Shown here: positions 1 to 13,900 of the stretch, in pieces | Layout of the letters: each line of letters opens with the position of its first letter | Numbering within the stretch: the stretch's first letter is position 1 | Source of the DNA: Ulva prolifera | Lineage: Eukaryota > Chlorophyta > Ulvophyceae > Ulvales > Ulvaceae | Direction of reading: 5' to 3' | Length of the DNA stretch: 64,000 nt | Assembly: GCA_023078555.1 (NCBI GenBank) | Contig: CM041197.1 | Location: forward strand, 2,886,501-2,950,500 | Position numbers and translations under genes: made by a program | The notes under the pieces: model-generated | What the model was told of the DNA's origin: nothing | Database searches by the model: none | The model's input: the letters and a program-made list of their open reading frames with translations, nothing else

Positions 1-3000
1 GTCGCGCGCGCACCTGGTCGGCCTTGTACTTCTCGGTGAGCTTCTCGAGGCCGAGGCCGGCGGTGTTGACAAACAGGCCGAGGTAGTCCGGCAGGCCTGT
101 CTCCTTCGGCGCGATGAAGTCCGACAGGCAGAAGTACCTGCACCCTGTGCGCCGTCAGCACCGCGGCCAGTCCACCACCCCCGCTGGAGAGTCGAGGGCA
201 CGCCCCATGCGGACGCTGCCCGTTCCATCGGGAGGCACAAGCCCATTAACTTGAGTCCGGGTCAACACGACACATGCTGCAACGTGTGCCGTTGACCAGC
301 CCAGGCCAACAGAAATCTATAGTTTAAGGATTACCTGTGCTGCCGCCGCTGATGCACGGCCCCACGCATGTACCCAGACTACCTCGTCACACGGTGCCAC
401 GACTCCACGCGACACAGGTCAGAGTGTCATTTGGATGCCTTTCCAACGTCAGGAAACCCACCCGGCACAGGAAACCCACCCGGCGCCCGCGGCAGTGTAG
501 CCTGAATAGATTACACAGCCATTGCATGGCAGAGCACCAACTCAGACGACCGGGCAATGCAGCCAGATAAAAAAAAAAAGATGCGGTGCCCGTGACAGTG
601 GAGGAGGCGTAGCGAGGGAGGGGGCGCACGGGTCGGACTTGTCCTCCTTCTCGCTCTGCTGCCGCAGGCCGTGGAACTTGCAGCGCACGGTCGTGCGGCT
701 CTCGTCCTCGTACACCTCGATGTCGTCGCCGACGGTGTTCGCGGGGTAGATCCCGACCATCGCGTTACACGTGACGTGCTTCTCGCGGATGAACTCCTGC
801 AGCATCTCCTGGGCCTCCGCAAACAGCTTCTTCGCCTCCTCGCCGACCTGCAGCCACGGCGGACGCGCGTGAGGATATGGGCATTTGAGCTCTCACACGC
901 ACAGAGACAGGGCTGTTTTGCAGCGGCACAGCACGGCACAGCACGGCGCGCTGCTCACGCCTGCAGTGACTCTCTACTGCCGCCACTGCGGCGGCCACCG
1001 CAACCGCGGCTGCAGGCGCAGCCGTTAGCCTTGCGATGCTGACATGTACACAGCCGCACGCAGGTACCCACGACGACTGTGAGAAAATCTGCACCCCTGG
1101 TCACAGCCGCAGGCTTTGTGAAGCAGGCAGCGGTCAGTGGCCACCACAACCGTGGCAGCAGCCCGCGCCATGGCCACGGCAGAGGGAGGCAGGGCGCACG
1201 GTGGCATCGTTGAAGATCTTGGGGTAGCCGCGGTTGGGGTAGCGGCCGCGCAGCTGCCAGACCTGGAAGAAGGGGTTCCAGTCGATGTAGTCGACGACGC
1301 TCTCGATCGGGATCTCCTTGAACACCTTGGTGCCGAGGATCTTGGGCACGTGCGGCTTGTTCGCGGGGTCCTTCCAGTCGATCTGCACCGCAGCGCGCCA
1401 TCAAATGGCGCACACGAAATACCAGAAACACGATATCCACAGCCGTTGAAGTCAACACCACAGCTGACACGTGCCTTGTGCAGTCGGTCCCCGCAACTGA
1501 GGACAGCTGGCAACCGCCACCGACAGACCCATCGCCGTCCATTCGGCATCTATATGGCCCAAATGAGTCATGGCGACAGCCTCAGCTCAGGATCAGCGCG
1601 CCCCCTGAGCTGACGGGAACATGTCTGTGCGCAGATCTCCTGACCCGCGCCCACGGACAAGCCGCAGCACAGGACACACAGCACGCGCGGAGATGCGAAG
1701 ACAAAGAAAACCACTGGCGGGGCGGCGGCAGCGACGCACCTTGAAGCCGCGGCTCTGCGCGACCGCGAGGTCGACGTACTTGCGGTCCTCGAGGCCGGCA
1801 TAGAACTCAGCGCGCAGCTCGTCGTACTCCTCCTTCACCTCCTCCGCGAAGTCGATCGCGTTCTGGGGGTCCATCAGCGCCTGGCAGACGGGCACGGAGC
1901 GCGAGGCGTCGAGGACGTAGATGACGGTGCCGTCGTACACGGGGTCGATCTTGACGGCGGTGTGCATCTTGGACGTCGTCGCGCCGCCGATCAGCAGCGG
2001 CAGCTGCACAACAAGGGTCCTCGTCTCGAGAGAGAGATATGAGTGCTGTGTCTGGGGTGACCTGCCCACACTTCCGTGACCGAAAGAAGTCATGGGAGCC
2101 CGCGGGACGCCAGAGCAGAGATGGCGCAGCATTGCAAGCAGGAGCGCAAATTCGGCGGCTGCCCAGCAGGCGCCAGGCGGGTCCGCTCGGGAGCGTATGG
2201 GCGCAAGCAGGCAAGAACGTGCCGAATGGCACGCAGGGCCACGATGTGTGTGCATGCACGGCCAGATAGCTACATCGCATGCATCCCTGAAGATCAGGGA
2301 GGCATGACATTCAGATTCTGAACACTACGGAGATTCGCGACACCAGTCAAGTCCTAGGGGGCAAACGTGGAGGGGGGGGGGGGGGGGGGGGCACCTTCAT
2401 GCCACGTTCCTGCATCCTCTTGCCAACGGTGACCATCTCATCGAGGGAAGGCGTGATGAGGCCGGACAGGCCGATCATGTCGGCCTTGTGCTCAACTGCG
2501 GCGTCGAGGATGGTCTCCCACGGGGTCATGACGCCCATATCGATGACCTTGAAGTTGTTGCAGCCGAGCACGACCGACACGATGTTCTTGCCAATGTCAT
2601 GCACGTCACCCTTGACCGTCGCGAGCACCATCACGCCTGCACACACGCCACCCCGCTCGCCCGGCGCACAGCCGCCGCTACACGCAGACGCATGGACCGG
2701 CATTTACAGACCCTCATGCTACTGCTTCTGGTGCCAATACCTGTGAGTGTGGGTCAATGCTCTGCCATGCAACAGTACGACCTCTGAAAATGTGCTCGTG
2801 TGCAGACACGCTTCCAGCGCCATCGCAAACTCAGGCGAATTCAGGGCATCGCAGGCCATAACTCACACGACACCAGAGCGCTGGTTTGTGGGCAGCACGA
2901 TGAAGGCGTCTGGGCTGTGAGCTACACATCGCACAGCGCGTCGCGCACCGCATGCCCGAGTGGCGCCGCGGCCATGCAAGGAGGGCGCACCAGCGTTGGA

Positions 3001-3142
3001 TTCCTCCGCCATGTCGCCGCCGGCGAGCCGCTTCTCCTCTTCGATGAAGGGGATGAGGTGGCCCACGGCCTTCTTCATGACGCGTGCCGACTTGATGACC
3101 TGGGGCAGGAACAGCTTCCCGGCGCCAAACATGTCGCCGACA

Positions 3143-3174
<32 letters not shown>

Positions 3175-6100
3175 GACCATCAGCGGCTTGGTCATCTCTG
3201 GCAGCACGCGTGCCTCCTCGGTGTCCTGGACACACAGCTTGTCTATTCAGCTCGCACGTCGAGCCAGTGCACAGCGGCGACCATGCGCTCCGCAGCAGCG
3301 TGCGTGGAATCGGCCTGGCGCTCCCTCACCAAGTGCCAGCCACATGGCAAGTACTTGAACACACGCATGCAGGGCAGCAAATCGGTCAACCCCGCTCCAG
3401 GGCAGCCCCCGCGAGAACTGTGCAGAGTGAACGTCGGCGTAAATGGCATCGCAATGCGGCCACATCAGGCATGCCAGCATGGGCAGCGCAAGAGCGGGCG
3501 CACCGCCACGATGTAGGTGTCGACCCCCTTGATGAGGGCATGCTCTATGCGCTTGCCGACGGCCAGGTCGCGCCACGAGGCCGCGCCACTGCCGGTCGAT
3601 GCCTTTGCGGCCACGCCCTTCTTGCGCACGGCGCACGGCTTGCTCTTGGGCTCGATCGTCGCGGCGTATGCGAGCAGGCGCTCTGTCGCGTTCTCGCATC
3701 GGTTGAGGAGCACGTCCTCGACGAACTCGAGCAGCGTCTTGTCCATCTTCTCGTACACATCCTCCTTGACCTAGAAAGCACCAGGGACTGCAAATCAGAA
3801 TGTAAGGGACATCTATGCAACGACACAATGGGCGAAATGTAAGGGATCAATAGAACAGGTATTGACAGGCTAGTCCGACCCACACCTTTCTGATGTGCAA
3901 CACGTGCACACAGGCACACGCTGTTCCACAAAGCACACAGCACGGAGTCACTTCTTGTGGCTGCAGCTCTCAGCACCGTCCACATGCTCCATGAAACGCA
4001 TCGCCGTCACAGCAGACGCACGATGCCACAAAACCTAATACGTCCAGAGCGGCAACAAGCCGCAGCCAGTCTGTGGTGTACTACCAAGAAAAGCATGGCG
4101 GCATTGGCGGCGCACCTGGGCGGCGTTGACGATGCCCATGTCCATGCCGACCTTGGAGCCCCAGTGGAGGAAGGCGGAGTGGAAGGCACGGCGCACGGGC
4201 TCGTTGCCGCGGAAGGAGAACGCGATGTTCGACACGCCGCCGCTGACCTTGCAGCCGGGGCAGACGTGCTTGAGCACGCGGGTGGCGCGGAAGAAGTCCA
4301 CCGCGTAGTTGTTGTGCTCCGGGAGGCCGGTGCCGACGGTGAGGATGTTGGGGTCGAACACGATGTCCTGGGGGTTGAAGCCGACCTCCTCGACGAGGAT
4401 GCGGTATGCGCGCTGGCACATGCTCACCTGCAGAGGCCACGCCCATGGATCAGCCCTGCTGATGATGGCTTGCCACATGGCTGCAGCTGCGGCCATCATC
4501 ACAATGATTGTCGAGTAGAATTGCAGGCCCTTAGGGACAGTGGGAAGCTGCAGTGGGCTACATTGTGCAAGCTACCGCAGCATGCGGCCACTGGCATTTT
4601 GGGTTGGGGTTCAGAGCTCACCTTCTCCTGCTCGGTGGCGGCCTGTCCCTTCTCGTCGAATGCCATGACCACGACCGCCGCTCCGTGGCGCTTCACAAGG
4701 CGGGCATGCGCCCTGAAGTTGTCCTCGCCCTCCTTCAGGGAGATGGAGTTGACGATGCACTTGCCCTGGGAGCACTTCAGGCCGGCCTCCACGATGTGGA
4801 ACTTGGAGGAGTCAATCATGAAGGGCACCCGGGAGATCTCGGGGTCGGAGACGAGGAGGTTGACAAAGCGGGTCATGGCGGGCACGCCATCGATGAGGCC
4901 GTCGTCCATATTGATGTCCAGCAAGTGGGCGCCCTGGTCCACCTGCACGCTCACCAGAGATTCGGAATACACATCTCAAGATATGCCAGTCGTCCAAGCA
5001 GCCCGGCCTGGCAGCGCAGAAGCAGAAGGGGGGGGGGGGGGGGGGGGGGGGAGGCGCATTGCTGTGTACACATGTGCAGCTGGAGGCACAGGCCACCCAT
5101 CAGGCAAAGCCATTGTACCTCTGAGAGACAGTGACAACGTTCCAGATGGGCGTGATGTGGCCATGTAAACCTGCTGGTGACCAACACGGGCAAGAACTAC
5201 ATGCGGCTGCAGCCCATCAGGCATGAAAGGTGATTCACAATCTCTTGACATGATCACCCGCCCGCAGCAGCAGCAGCAGAGAGCAGCTCTTCACAAGAGC
5301 AATGACTGCTGCCTTGGCCATCATCTCCGACACGTATGCAGAGTCCCCGGGGCTACGCCAGAAAGCACTGGACTCTGGAGAACAGGGCGCCACTGGACAT
5401 ACAGCAGCCCAGGTGGAACAAGATCACAGCACGCCCCACGCAACGGTTCGTGGCAACTGACTGTATTTTGTCTTTGGTTCCTGGTGGACCCAGCCCGACT
5501 CGCACGCAACGATCCGTTCACACATCTGTCGAGAGAACGTGCCGGATTCATACCTGCTTGAGGGCGATGGCGGAGGCCTTATCGTAGTCGCCGTCCACGA
5601 TCGCCTTCTTGTAGATGATGGACCCGGCCACATTGCAGCGCTCTCCGATGTAGAGGAAGGTGTCGCGCATGTTCTCTGCTGGCACGTAGTTCAGGGGCTC
5701 CAGGCCACTCAGGCGCATGATCTGATCCACTCCGTGCTTCTGCCGGAGTGGGTACTTGGCACTCTCCTCCTTCAGGGCCTTGATGTGCTCAAAGGAGGAG
5801 CCGCAGCAGCCACCAATCGCATTCACGAGCCCCATCTTGAAGAATTGCGACACCTCCTCAGCCATCTCGTGGCCCTTCTGGTCATACCCGCCCATGGCAT
5901 TGGGCAGGCCTGCGTTGGGGTACGCAAACACCCAGCAGTCCGACACACGGGACAGGTTCTCCATGTACGGGACCATATCCGAGGCACCGAGGGCGCAGTT
6001 GAGGCCAATGGCGAAGGGCTTCGAGTGGTTCATACTGTTCCAGAACGCCTCGTTCGTCTGGCCGGACAGCGTGCGGCCAGAGTTGTCGACGATGGTGCCG

Positions 6101-7372
6101 CTGACAAAGACAGGGATGCGCTTGCCCTTGTCCTCAAAGAACTTCTCAAGTGAGAACATCGCGGCCTTGGCGTTGAGCGTGTCGAAGATGGTCTCCACGA
6201 AGAACACGTCAGCACCACCGGCCCACAGGCCCTCGGCCTGCTCGTAGTATGCCTGAACGATCTCATCGTACGTAACGCGACGGAACGCCGGGTTCTCGAC
6301 GGAGGGACTGACGGACAGCGTCTTGTTGGTGGGGCCGATCGCGCCAGCGACAAACTTGGGCCCCTTCTCGGGGTACTTGGCCATGAACTCGGCCGTGCAC
6401 TTCTTGGCGAGCTCGGTGGCCGTCTTGTTGATGAAGAAGACCTCCTCGACGGTGTCGAGGCCGTAGTCGCCCATCGAGATGGTGGTACCTGCGTATGCCG
6501 GGCACACACTGAGCTGACCCACGTTCGCTGATCGTGCCTCAAAGGAGCGTCCAAATCGAACTACAGCCGGCTGCCAATGAAGTTGCGAGATGAAGAGCAG
6601 ACAAGCATAAGCTTGGACACCGGATAGGCCAGAGGCAGGTGCACTGAACAGCAGGAACAGAGTGCCGGGCTGGGTGACACACCGTTGAAGGTGTTGGTCT
6701 CAAGGATGTCAGCACCAGCCTCCAGGAAGCCGGTGTGGATCTCCGCAATGACATCTGGGCGGGTGATGCACAGGATGTCGTTGTTGCCCTTCATCTCGTG
6801 AGACGCATCCTGCAACACGAGTTTGTCATTGATACACAGAATGGCAATCATGTCAGCGGGCTCAAAATGCGGCGATGCAAGGAATAGACGATGCCAGTTC
6901 AGCTCTGGTGCCTCCTGACTTCATACACTGCCGTACATTAAGGACGTAGCATGCCAGCCAATCTGCGGCGTGGGCGGTGAAGCAGAGCAATGCCTCCCAC
7001 TCCACCTGCTAGCAGGTGGAGTGCATGGCCGGAGTCATTGTGATGTGTATGCATGACAAGTAATGCCATTCGTCCCAGCTGCTAGCAGTTCGTCACAGCT
7101 GAGAGTAGCGGTCGAGCACTGGAGGACATCAATTGTGCAGATGGAAGCACCTTGTAGCGCTCGCCACGGTAGTCCTCCTCCTCGAGCTTGTACTTCTGGA
7201 TGCTCGTGCCCATCGCACCGTCGATGATGCCCATGCGCTCGGAGAACAGCTTGTCGAGCTGCTCAAAAGCAATAGACTTCTCGATGGTGTCGACCCACGG
7301 CTTGTACTCTGGCACAGGCGGCAGCGGCTCATCAAAGCCGATGGGGTCAAATCCGGCAGGGGTTGGGTTGAC
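1..7372 (-). CDS. metH: MetH module C: homocysteine, pterin, cobalamin and AdoMet-activation domains (partial 3')
   Basis: Third block: exons 7372-7151, 6809-6683, 6488-5554, 4942-4622, 4427-4116, 3770-3504, 3225-2991, 2636-2395, 2003-1740, 1382-1200, 847-630 and 137-14, 1150 codons to the edge. It starts with [19 protein letters not shown] right after a TGTCTGCAG acceptor. No in-frame ATG lies in the open frame upstream, so this is an internal exon. Homocysteine zinc Cys are at relative 281, 344 and 345. The cap helices ([11 protein letters not shown]) and the cobalamin Rossmann domain follow, with [10 protein letters not shown], whose His (relative 819) is the lower axial cobalt ligand, then [13 protein letters not shown] and [16 protein letters not shown]. 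The AdoMet domain begins at [11 protein letters not shown], with FPANRVGDDIE-like [12 protein letters not shown] and [10 protein letters not shown]. The last visible exon ends at a CAG|GTGCGC donor. Roughly 150 further residues should lie left of the window. Confidence 0.95.
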
Positions 7373-7931
7373 CTGCAGACAAAACACCCGTAGCTCAGGA
7401 CACAGGTCGCTCCGGCTTCATCAGTTTAGTGGCAAGCAGTCATAATTCCAGCATGGGGGCCCAAAGCACATGATAGAGCGGGCGCCCTGGATGCCAGCCA
7501 GCCTGTGAGTTGGCAGCAGATGCAGGCTGTGGCAAGGCTGCTGACTCTCTGACACATCTCATTTCTTTCATATGAGCAGACAAATCATGTCAATCCAAAG
7601 GCAGCTTCATCGGGTGTCTCTCTTGACCTCCACCGGCTGCTTTCCACCTTCAGCAGCTGTGTGATCAAGGTGTGCCATCGTCACACGCACGGCCGCAGCT
7701 GTGGTCTTGCCAAAACTAGGCAAGTGCCTCCAGGATCTTACCAGGGCACATACGCCAACACACCAAGCCCCTGCCAGGTTCACGCAACCACACGGCGATT
7801 TGGACCGTACGAACAACACGGCGTATCAGAAAATCCAAGCGGCGCATACTTGCAACCCCACGATCTCTGTGACACATCAGCGGACGGAAGAGCAGGATGC
7901 GGCCAGAGCACACGTGCGCCGGCCCTGCCAT

Positions 7932-7978
<47 letters not shown>

Positions 7979-10900
7979 GACGCCCGCCTGGACGCTGCGC
8001 CGCAATCATTCCAAGGCCGCCGCGCACCTTGGCGGGGATGTCGGCCTCCGGCTCGCCGCCAAGCTTGCGCACAGCGCAGGGCTTGCTCTTCGGGTCGAGG
8101 GTCGCAGCGTACTCCAGCAGCCGCTCCGTCGCGTCGTCGCGGCGGTTCAGCAGCACGTCCTCGACGTACGTCAGCAGCTCCTTGTTTATCTCCTCGTACA
8201 CGTCCTCCTTGACCTGCACAGCGACACACATTACCACTGGTTTCTTCCTGCTCTGACGAATCCATGCACCAACTGCGGCGGACAAACAGCATAGTCCACT
8301 GGCAGCGGTGTGGCTGTGCAAATAGTGCACTGCGCATAGCACCTCCCACATGCAGCAAATGCTGCCTGAAACAGCCCATGAACACCGACTTGCGAGCGGA
8401 GCCGCTTACAATGCGGTTGAGGGCATGTCAGCGGGAGGCCAGACTGTACATGCCGGCTCCACAGCACAGAGCGCAGCCAGAAGCATGGCCATGTACGATA
8501 CATGGGCTAGCCTGCGGTGCCATGCCATGCGACACAGGACATCAGGTCTCACATACAGTCTGGACCAAAGGACATTGCCTGCATAAGTTGGCATGCGGAC
8601 TGTCCCTCAGTGACGGCCATAGCCCGTATCACATCGAACTCCACCGGACAGGCAGCCGGCCATGAGGGCGAGGCGGCTTCGGCGGCGCACCTGGGCGGCG
8701 TTGACGATGCCCATGTCCATGCCGACCTTGGAGCCCCAGTGGAGGAAGGCGGAGTGGAAGGCGCGGCGCACGGGCTCGTTGCCGCGGAAGGAGAACGCGA
8801 TGTTCGACACGCCGCCGCTGACCTTGCAGCCGGGGCAGACGTGCTTGAGCACGCGGGTGGCGCGGAAGAAGTCCACCGCGTAGTTGTTGTGCTCCGGGAG
8901 GCCGGTGCCGACGGTGAGGATGTTGGGGTCGAACACGATGTCCTGGGGGTTGAAGCCGACCTCCTCGACGAGGATGCGGTATGCGCGCTGGCACATGCTC
9001 ACCTGCAGAGGCCACGCCCATGGATCAGCCCTGGCAATGTTGTGTTCGTGCATATTGCGGCTGCCGCCATCGTGAAGCGGCGCTCTCTGGCCGTTACGCC
9101 TCAGCTGGTCAGATACAGTCGTAGTTCTGCAGCTAATTTCTTTTCTGTAGGTACTTTGCAAATACACAAATGCAGGCATGCTGTGTGTGAGAGTGTAGTT
9201 TCTTGATGTGATCATGCAACAAACGTCGAATGTAAGCGGGCATGTGTTTTGACTCTGTCCAGATCCGCGGCGCAGTCAGAAGTGACATTATCTCTGACAA
9301 ACAGGAAGTTGCCATGAAGCAATCCACAATCTCGTATGCTGCTCAGCTACTTCTGCAGCAGCGACACTGCAACAGCGAGACACGCTTCATCTCACAGCAT
9401 TCCACGCTTCAGAGCAGGCAGCCACAGGGAGACAAGGGGCAAACGCTACAAGCTGGTTCCGTACAGAGCCTGTCAGACACAATCGGCAGCTTTAGAACGG
9501 GTGCTCAGCCCCACATCAAGCACAATTCAGGCATGTGTACCGAGAACATGACGTGGATGCAACAGGCACAGCCTTGGGGTAAACAAGCTGTGGTGGGCTG
9601 CACTGTGCAATCAATGATGAGACTGCCCACATCTGGAGTCCGGGGTTGAGAACTCACCTTCTCCTGCGCGGTGGCGGCCTGTCCCTTCTCATCGAATGCC
9701 ATGACCACGACCGCAGCTCCGTGGCGCTTCACAAGGCGGGCATGAGCCCTGAAGTTGTCCTCGCCCTCCTTCAGGGAGATGGAGTTGACGATGCACTTGC
9801 CCTGGGAGCACTTCAGGCCGGCCTCCACGATGTGGAATTTGGAGGAGTCGATCATGAAGGGCACCCGGGAGATCTCGGGATCAGACACGAGGAGGTTGAC
9901 AAAGCGGGTCATGGCGGGCACGCCATCGATGAGGCCATCGTCCATGTTGATGTCCAGCAAGTGGGCGCCCTGGTCTACCTGCATGGTCCTCGAACGATGA
10001 TAGCATATCATTGATGTGTGATGTACACATGGACGGCTGAAGCCACAGGCCCGAACGTTGTGAAAGTGCAAGCACATCGGCCCAACGAAGGCCGGTTTTA
10101 AGCGGCGGACAGTGACCCACTGTAGTGGTTCGCACACGCAGGTTTCAGTAATGGGCAGCAAGGGCTATTTTCAAGTCGATGCAGACAGTAATGGGGGACA
10201 GGGTGGAGGCGTGCAGCCCGTACAAAAGGGGAAGGCATCACACCTGCTTCAGGGCGATGGCGGAGGCCTTATCGTAGTCGCCGTCCACGATCGCCTTCTT
10301 GTAGATGATGGACCCGGCCACATTGCAGCGCTCTCCGATGTAGAGGAAGGTGTCGCGCATGTTCTCTGCTGGCACGTAGTTCAGGGGCTCCAGGCCACTC
10401 AGGCGCATGATCTGATCCACTCCGTGCTTCTGCCGGAGTGGGTACTTGGCACTCTCCTCCTTCAGGGCCTTGATGTGCTCAAAGGAGGAGCCGCAGCAGC
10501 CACCAATCGCATTCACGAGCCCCATCTTGAAGAATTGCGACACCTCCTCAGCCATCTCGTGGCCCTTCTGGTCATACCCGCCCATGGCATTGGGCAGGCC
10601 TGCGTTGGGGTACGCAAACACCCAGCAGTCCGACACACGGGACAGGTTCTCCATGTACGGGACCATATCCGAGGCACCGAGGGCGCAGTTGAGGCCAATG
10701 GCGAAGGGCTTCGAGTGGCTCATACTGTTCCAGAACGCCTCGTTCGTCTGGCCGGACAGCGTGCGGCCAGAGTTGTCGACGATGGTGCCGCTGACAAAGA
10801 CAGGGATGCGCTTGCCCTTGTCCTCAAAGAACTTCTCAAGCGAGAACATCGCGGCCTTGGCGTTGAGCGTGTCGAAGATGGTCTCCACGAAGAACACGTC

Positions 10901-13900
10901 AGCACCACCGGCCCACAGGCCCTCGGCCTGCTCGTAGTATGCCTGCACGATCTCATCGTAGGTAACGCCACGGAACGCCGGGTTCTCGACGGAGGGACTG
11001 ACGGACAGCGTCTTGTTGGTGGGGCCGATCGCGCCAGCGACAAACTTGGGCCCCTTTTCGGGGTACTTGGCCATGAACTCGGCCGTGCACTTCTTGGCAA
11101 GCTCGGTGGCCGTCTTGTTGATAAAGAACACCTCCTCGACGGTGTCGAGGCCGTAGTCGCCCATCGAGATGGTGGTACCTGCATCAACCAGGCATATCTG
11201 TGCGCTGAGCTGACAGTAGTCGCCAGTGGCACACCAAGCGAAGCACAAAACGGCCACCTCCACCTGCCATACACGTACGACTCCGAAGTAAACAGCAGAG
11301 CTCCCAGAGAGATAAGGAAGCATGTGTAGTGGGACGGATCGAGTTGTGGAGGCAGAGGCTGCGCACCGTTGAAAGTGTTGGTCTCAAGGATGTCAGCTCC
11401 GGCCTCCAGGAAGCCCATGTGGATCTCTTCAATGACGTCTGGGCGGGTGATGCAAAGAATGTCGTTGTTGCCCTTCATCTCATGGGACGCGTCCTGCACC
11501 ACAACGCTGTGTTGACAAGAGTTGTCGCTGCTGTGTCTCACGTTGTCTTCAGCAATTTGTCAGAGATGACAGTACGCAAACAGGTGCACCATTCGCTGAT
11601 GCAATCTGGCCGAAAGCACTGCACCTGTGCCTTGTTGGTGCTCAAGACACGCATCCTGAGCAGGCGTCAAGCACTGGCAGTCAGACAGATGGCTGTTTGA
11701 GGCAGTCTGCAAGTGGGGAGCAGTCATCAAGTTAAGGGACTCACCTTGTAGCGCTCGCCACGGTAGTCCTCCTCTTCGAGCTTGTACTTCTGGATGCTCG
11801 TGCCCATCGCACCGTCGATGATGCCCATGCGTTCTGAGAATAGCTTGTCGAGCTGCTCAAATGCAATAGACTTCTCGATGGGGTCTACCCACTGCTTGTA
11901 CTCCGGCACAGGCGGCAGCGGCTCATCAAAGCCGATGGGGTCAAAGTCCGCCGGCCTGATGTTCACCTGCACGTCCATTTCCGCATCTTCAGCATGAGCG
12001 GTACTCGAGGAGCGGCATAGCCTCTCATTAGCCTCTGACCCTGCCTTGGTACACACAGGCTGACAATGGCACATGCGATTTGAAAAAAGATCAGACAGAT
12101 GCAATGCACACAGGCAGAGCATCCCTGCGAGCCAGCTGGAAACGCTTTTTATCAAATCATTTGTTTTCAAATGAGGCTGTGCATGCTTCAGCAATCATCA
12201 TGGCGGTAGTTCAGGGACCACGGCGGGAACCGAGCTCAACACATAGTACTCGAACTGTACAAGTCAGTAATTGCCTGGGGGCAAAGGTAGGCTGACACCT
12301 GACGCCAGAGAGCCGAAAAACGCTCAACAATCTGCTGACCCTGTGGACCGTGACAAATTGTGCCACAGGAATGCTCATGCTTGTTCACTACGTGCCTGTC
12401 CTGCGGAACGCAGACCGCCTCAAGCGCATTCAGCCTGACAGCCTCAACGAGCGCTTGCACATTCAGCCATCGGCGGCTCCTCCCAGAGAGATGCCATGAA
12501 GAAGCCACAGGCAGCTTCGCACGGGCAACCCTCCAGCTCGAAACACACACAAGTGCACAGCAGTGCCACCAGACCACGAGAGTACGAGGCGCACATAGCT
12601 GGCGTTCCTCTTCACGGCGCAGGGCTTGCTCTTCGGGTCAAGGGTGGAAGCATAGTCCAGGAGCCGCTCCGTCGCGTCCTCTCGGCGGTTCAGCAGCACG
12701 TCCTCAACATACGTCAGCAGCTCCTGGTCGATGTTCTCGTACACGTCCTCCTTCACCTGCACAGCACTCACGCAGCCTCTGAGTGACGTCATCCGCTTTA
12801 CCACAACTCAGCGCTCCACCAGGAGTGGCTATGATAGGCAAGTTATATGAGCTCAGCATTGCATGGCGTGCAGTCATTGGACACAAAGTCAATACATCAC
12901 AATACTCACACAGCCCACGGCTGTACCGCAGCCCACGGCTGTACCGCAGCACTGCCAGAATGCAGGGGCAAGCTGCACTGCAATGCAGCGTGCCCCTGCA
13001 GCACATTCTCATAGGTTTGCAGCATGTGGAATCGGTGCGATGGGCGTTGTGCAGTGGGTGTCGTCTCACGATGGAGGCTCCCTACGCCACATCGGGCACA
13101 AGCCAGTCTACGCTGGGCTACCAACAGAACAATCGGCGGCGCACCTGGGCGGCGTTGACGATGCCCATGTCCATGCCGGCCTTGGAGCCGTGGTGCAGGA
13201 AGGCAGAGTGGAAGGCCCGACGGATCGGCTCGTTGCCGCGGAATGAGAACGCGATGTTTGACACGCCGCCAGAGATCTTGCAACCGGGGCATCGGCGCTT
13301 GATCTCGCGGGTGGCGTTGAAGAAGTCCACCGCGTAGTTGTTGTGCTCTGGGAGGCCGGTGCCGACGGTGAGGATGTTGGGGTCGAACACGATGTCCTGG
13401 GGGTTGAAGTGCACCTGGTCCACAAGGATGCGGTACGCACGTTCGCACATGCTCACCTGCAGCACCGCCAGCACCTCACACAAGGGCCACAGCAGCTGAG
13501 GACAGCGGGCACGCCAGCATGAGCTCGTGGTTGCAGTGATAAATACTGCTGGCGTGAAGACCCAGGCACTAGTCTGTGCAAACAGCCTGCTGCACCGCCA
13601 TCCCGTTAAACACATAAGGCAGCCCAAAGGTGACGCAGCGGTAAAGTTGTCGCCCTGTGGGCTCGACAATACTGACAAAGCCAGTATTGTCGAGCCCACA
13701 GAGCGAGCAAGGAGATGCCGATTACTGCACCTCACGTCGCTCTCACAGCATCAACGCGAGAGACGACAGCAACGAGAGACCACCCTCACGGTAGGTCAAG
13801 GCAAATGCTGGGTTTGCCAGCAACATCCCACAAAGACCCGATGGACTATACACAAAGCAGAAGCCTTTGCCTGCGTGGCGACCAGCTGTTGCTATGAGCT

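Noticed and set aside
7661-8351. Open frames with long Thr-His or Cys-Val repeats
   Set aside because: They are translations of the (CA)n microsatellite in an intron.
4116-11178. Modules B and C as an assembly duplication artefact
   Set aside because: Near-identical exons would suggest it, but the introns between them differ almost completely in sequence and several exon pairs are clearly diverged, so they are distinct loci. Long reads would still be useful.
10112-11329. 405-codon plus-strand open frame opposite MetH module B
   Set aside because: It is the antisense of a strongly conserved exon. The same shadow appears opposite the module C exon, as expected from near-identical DNA.
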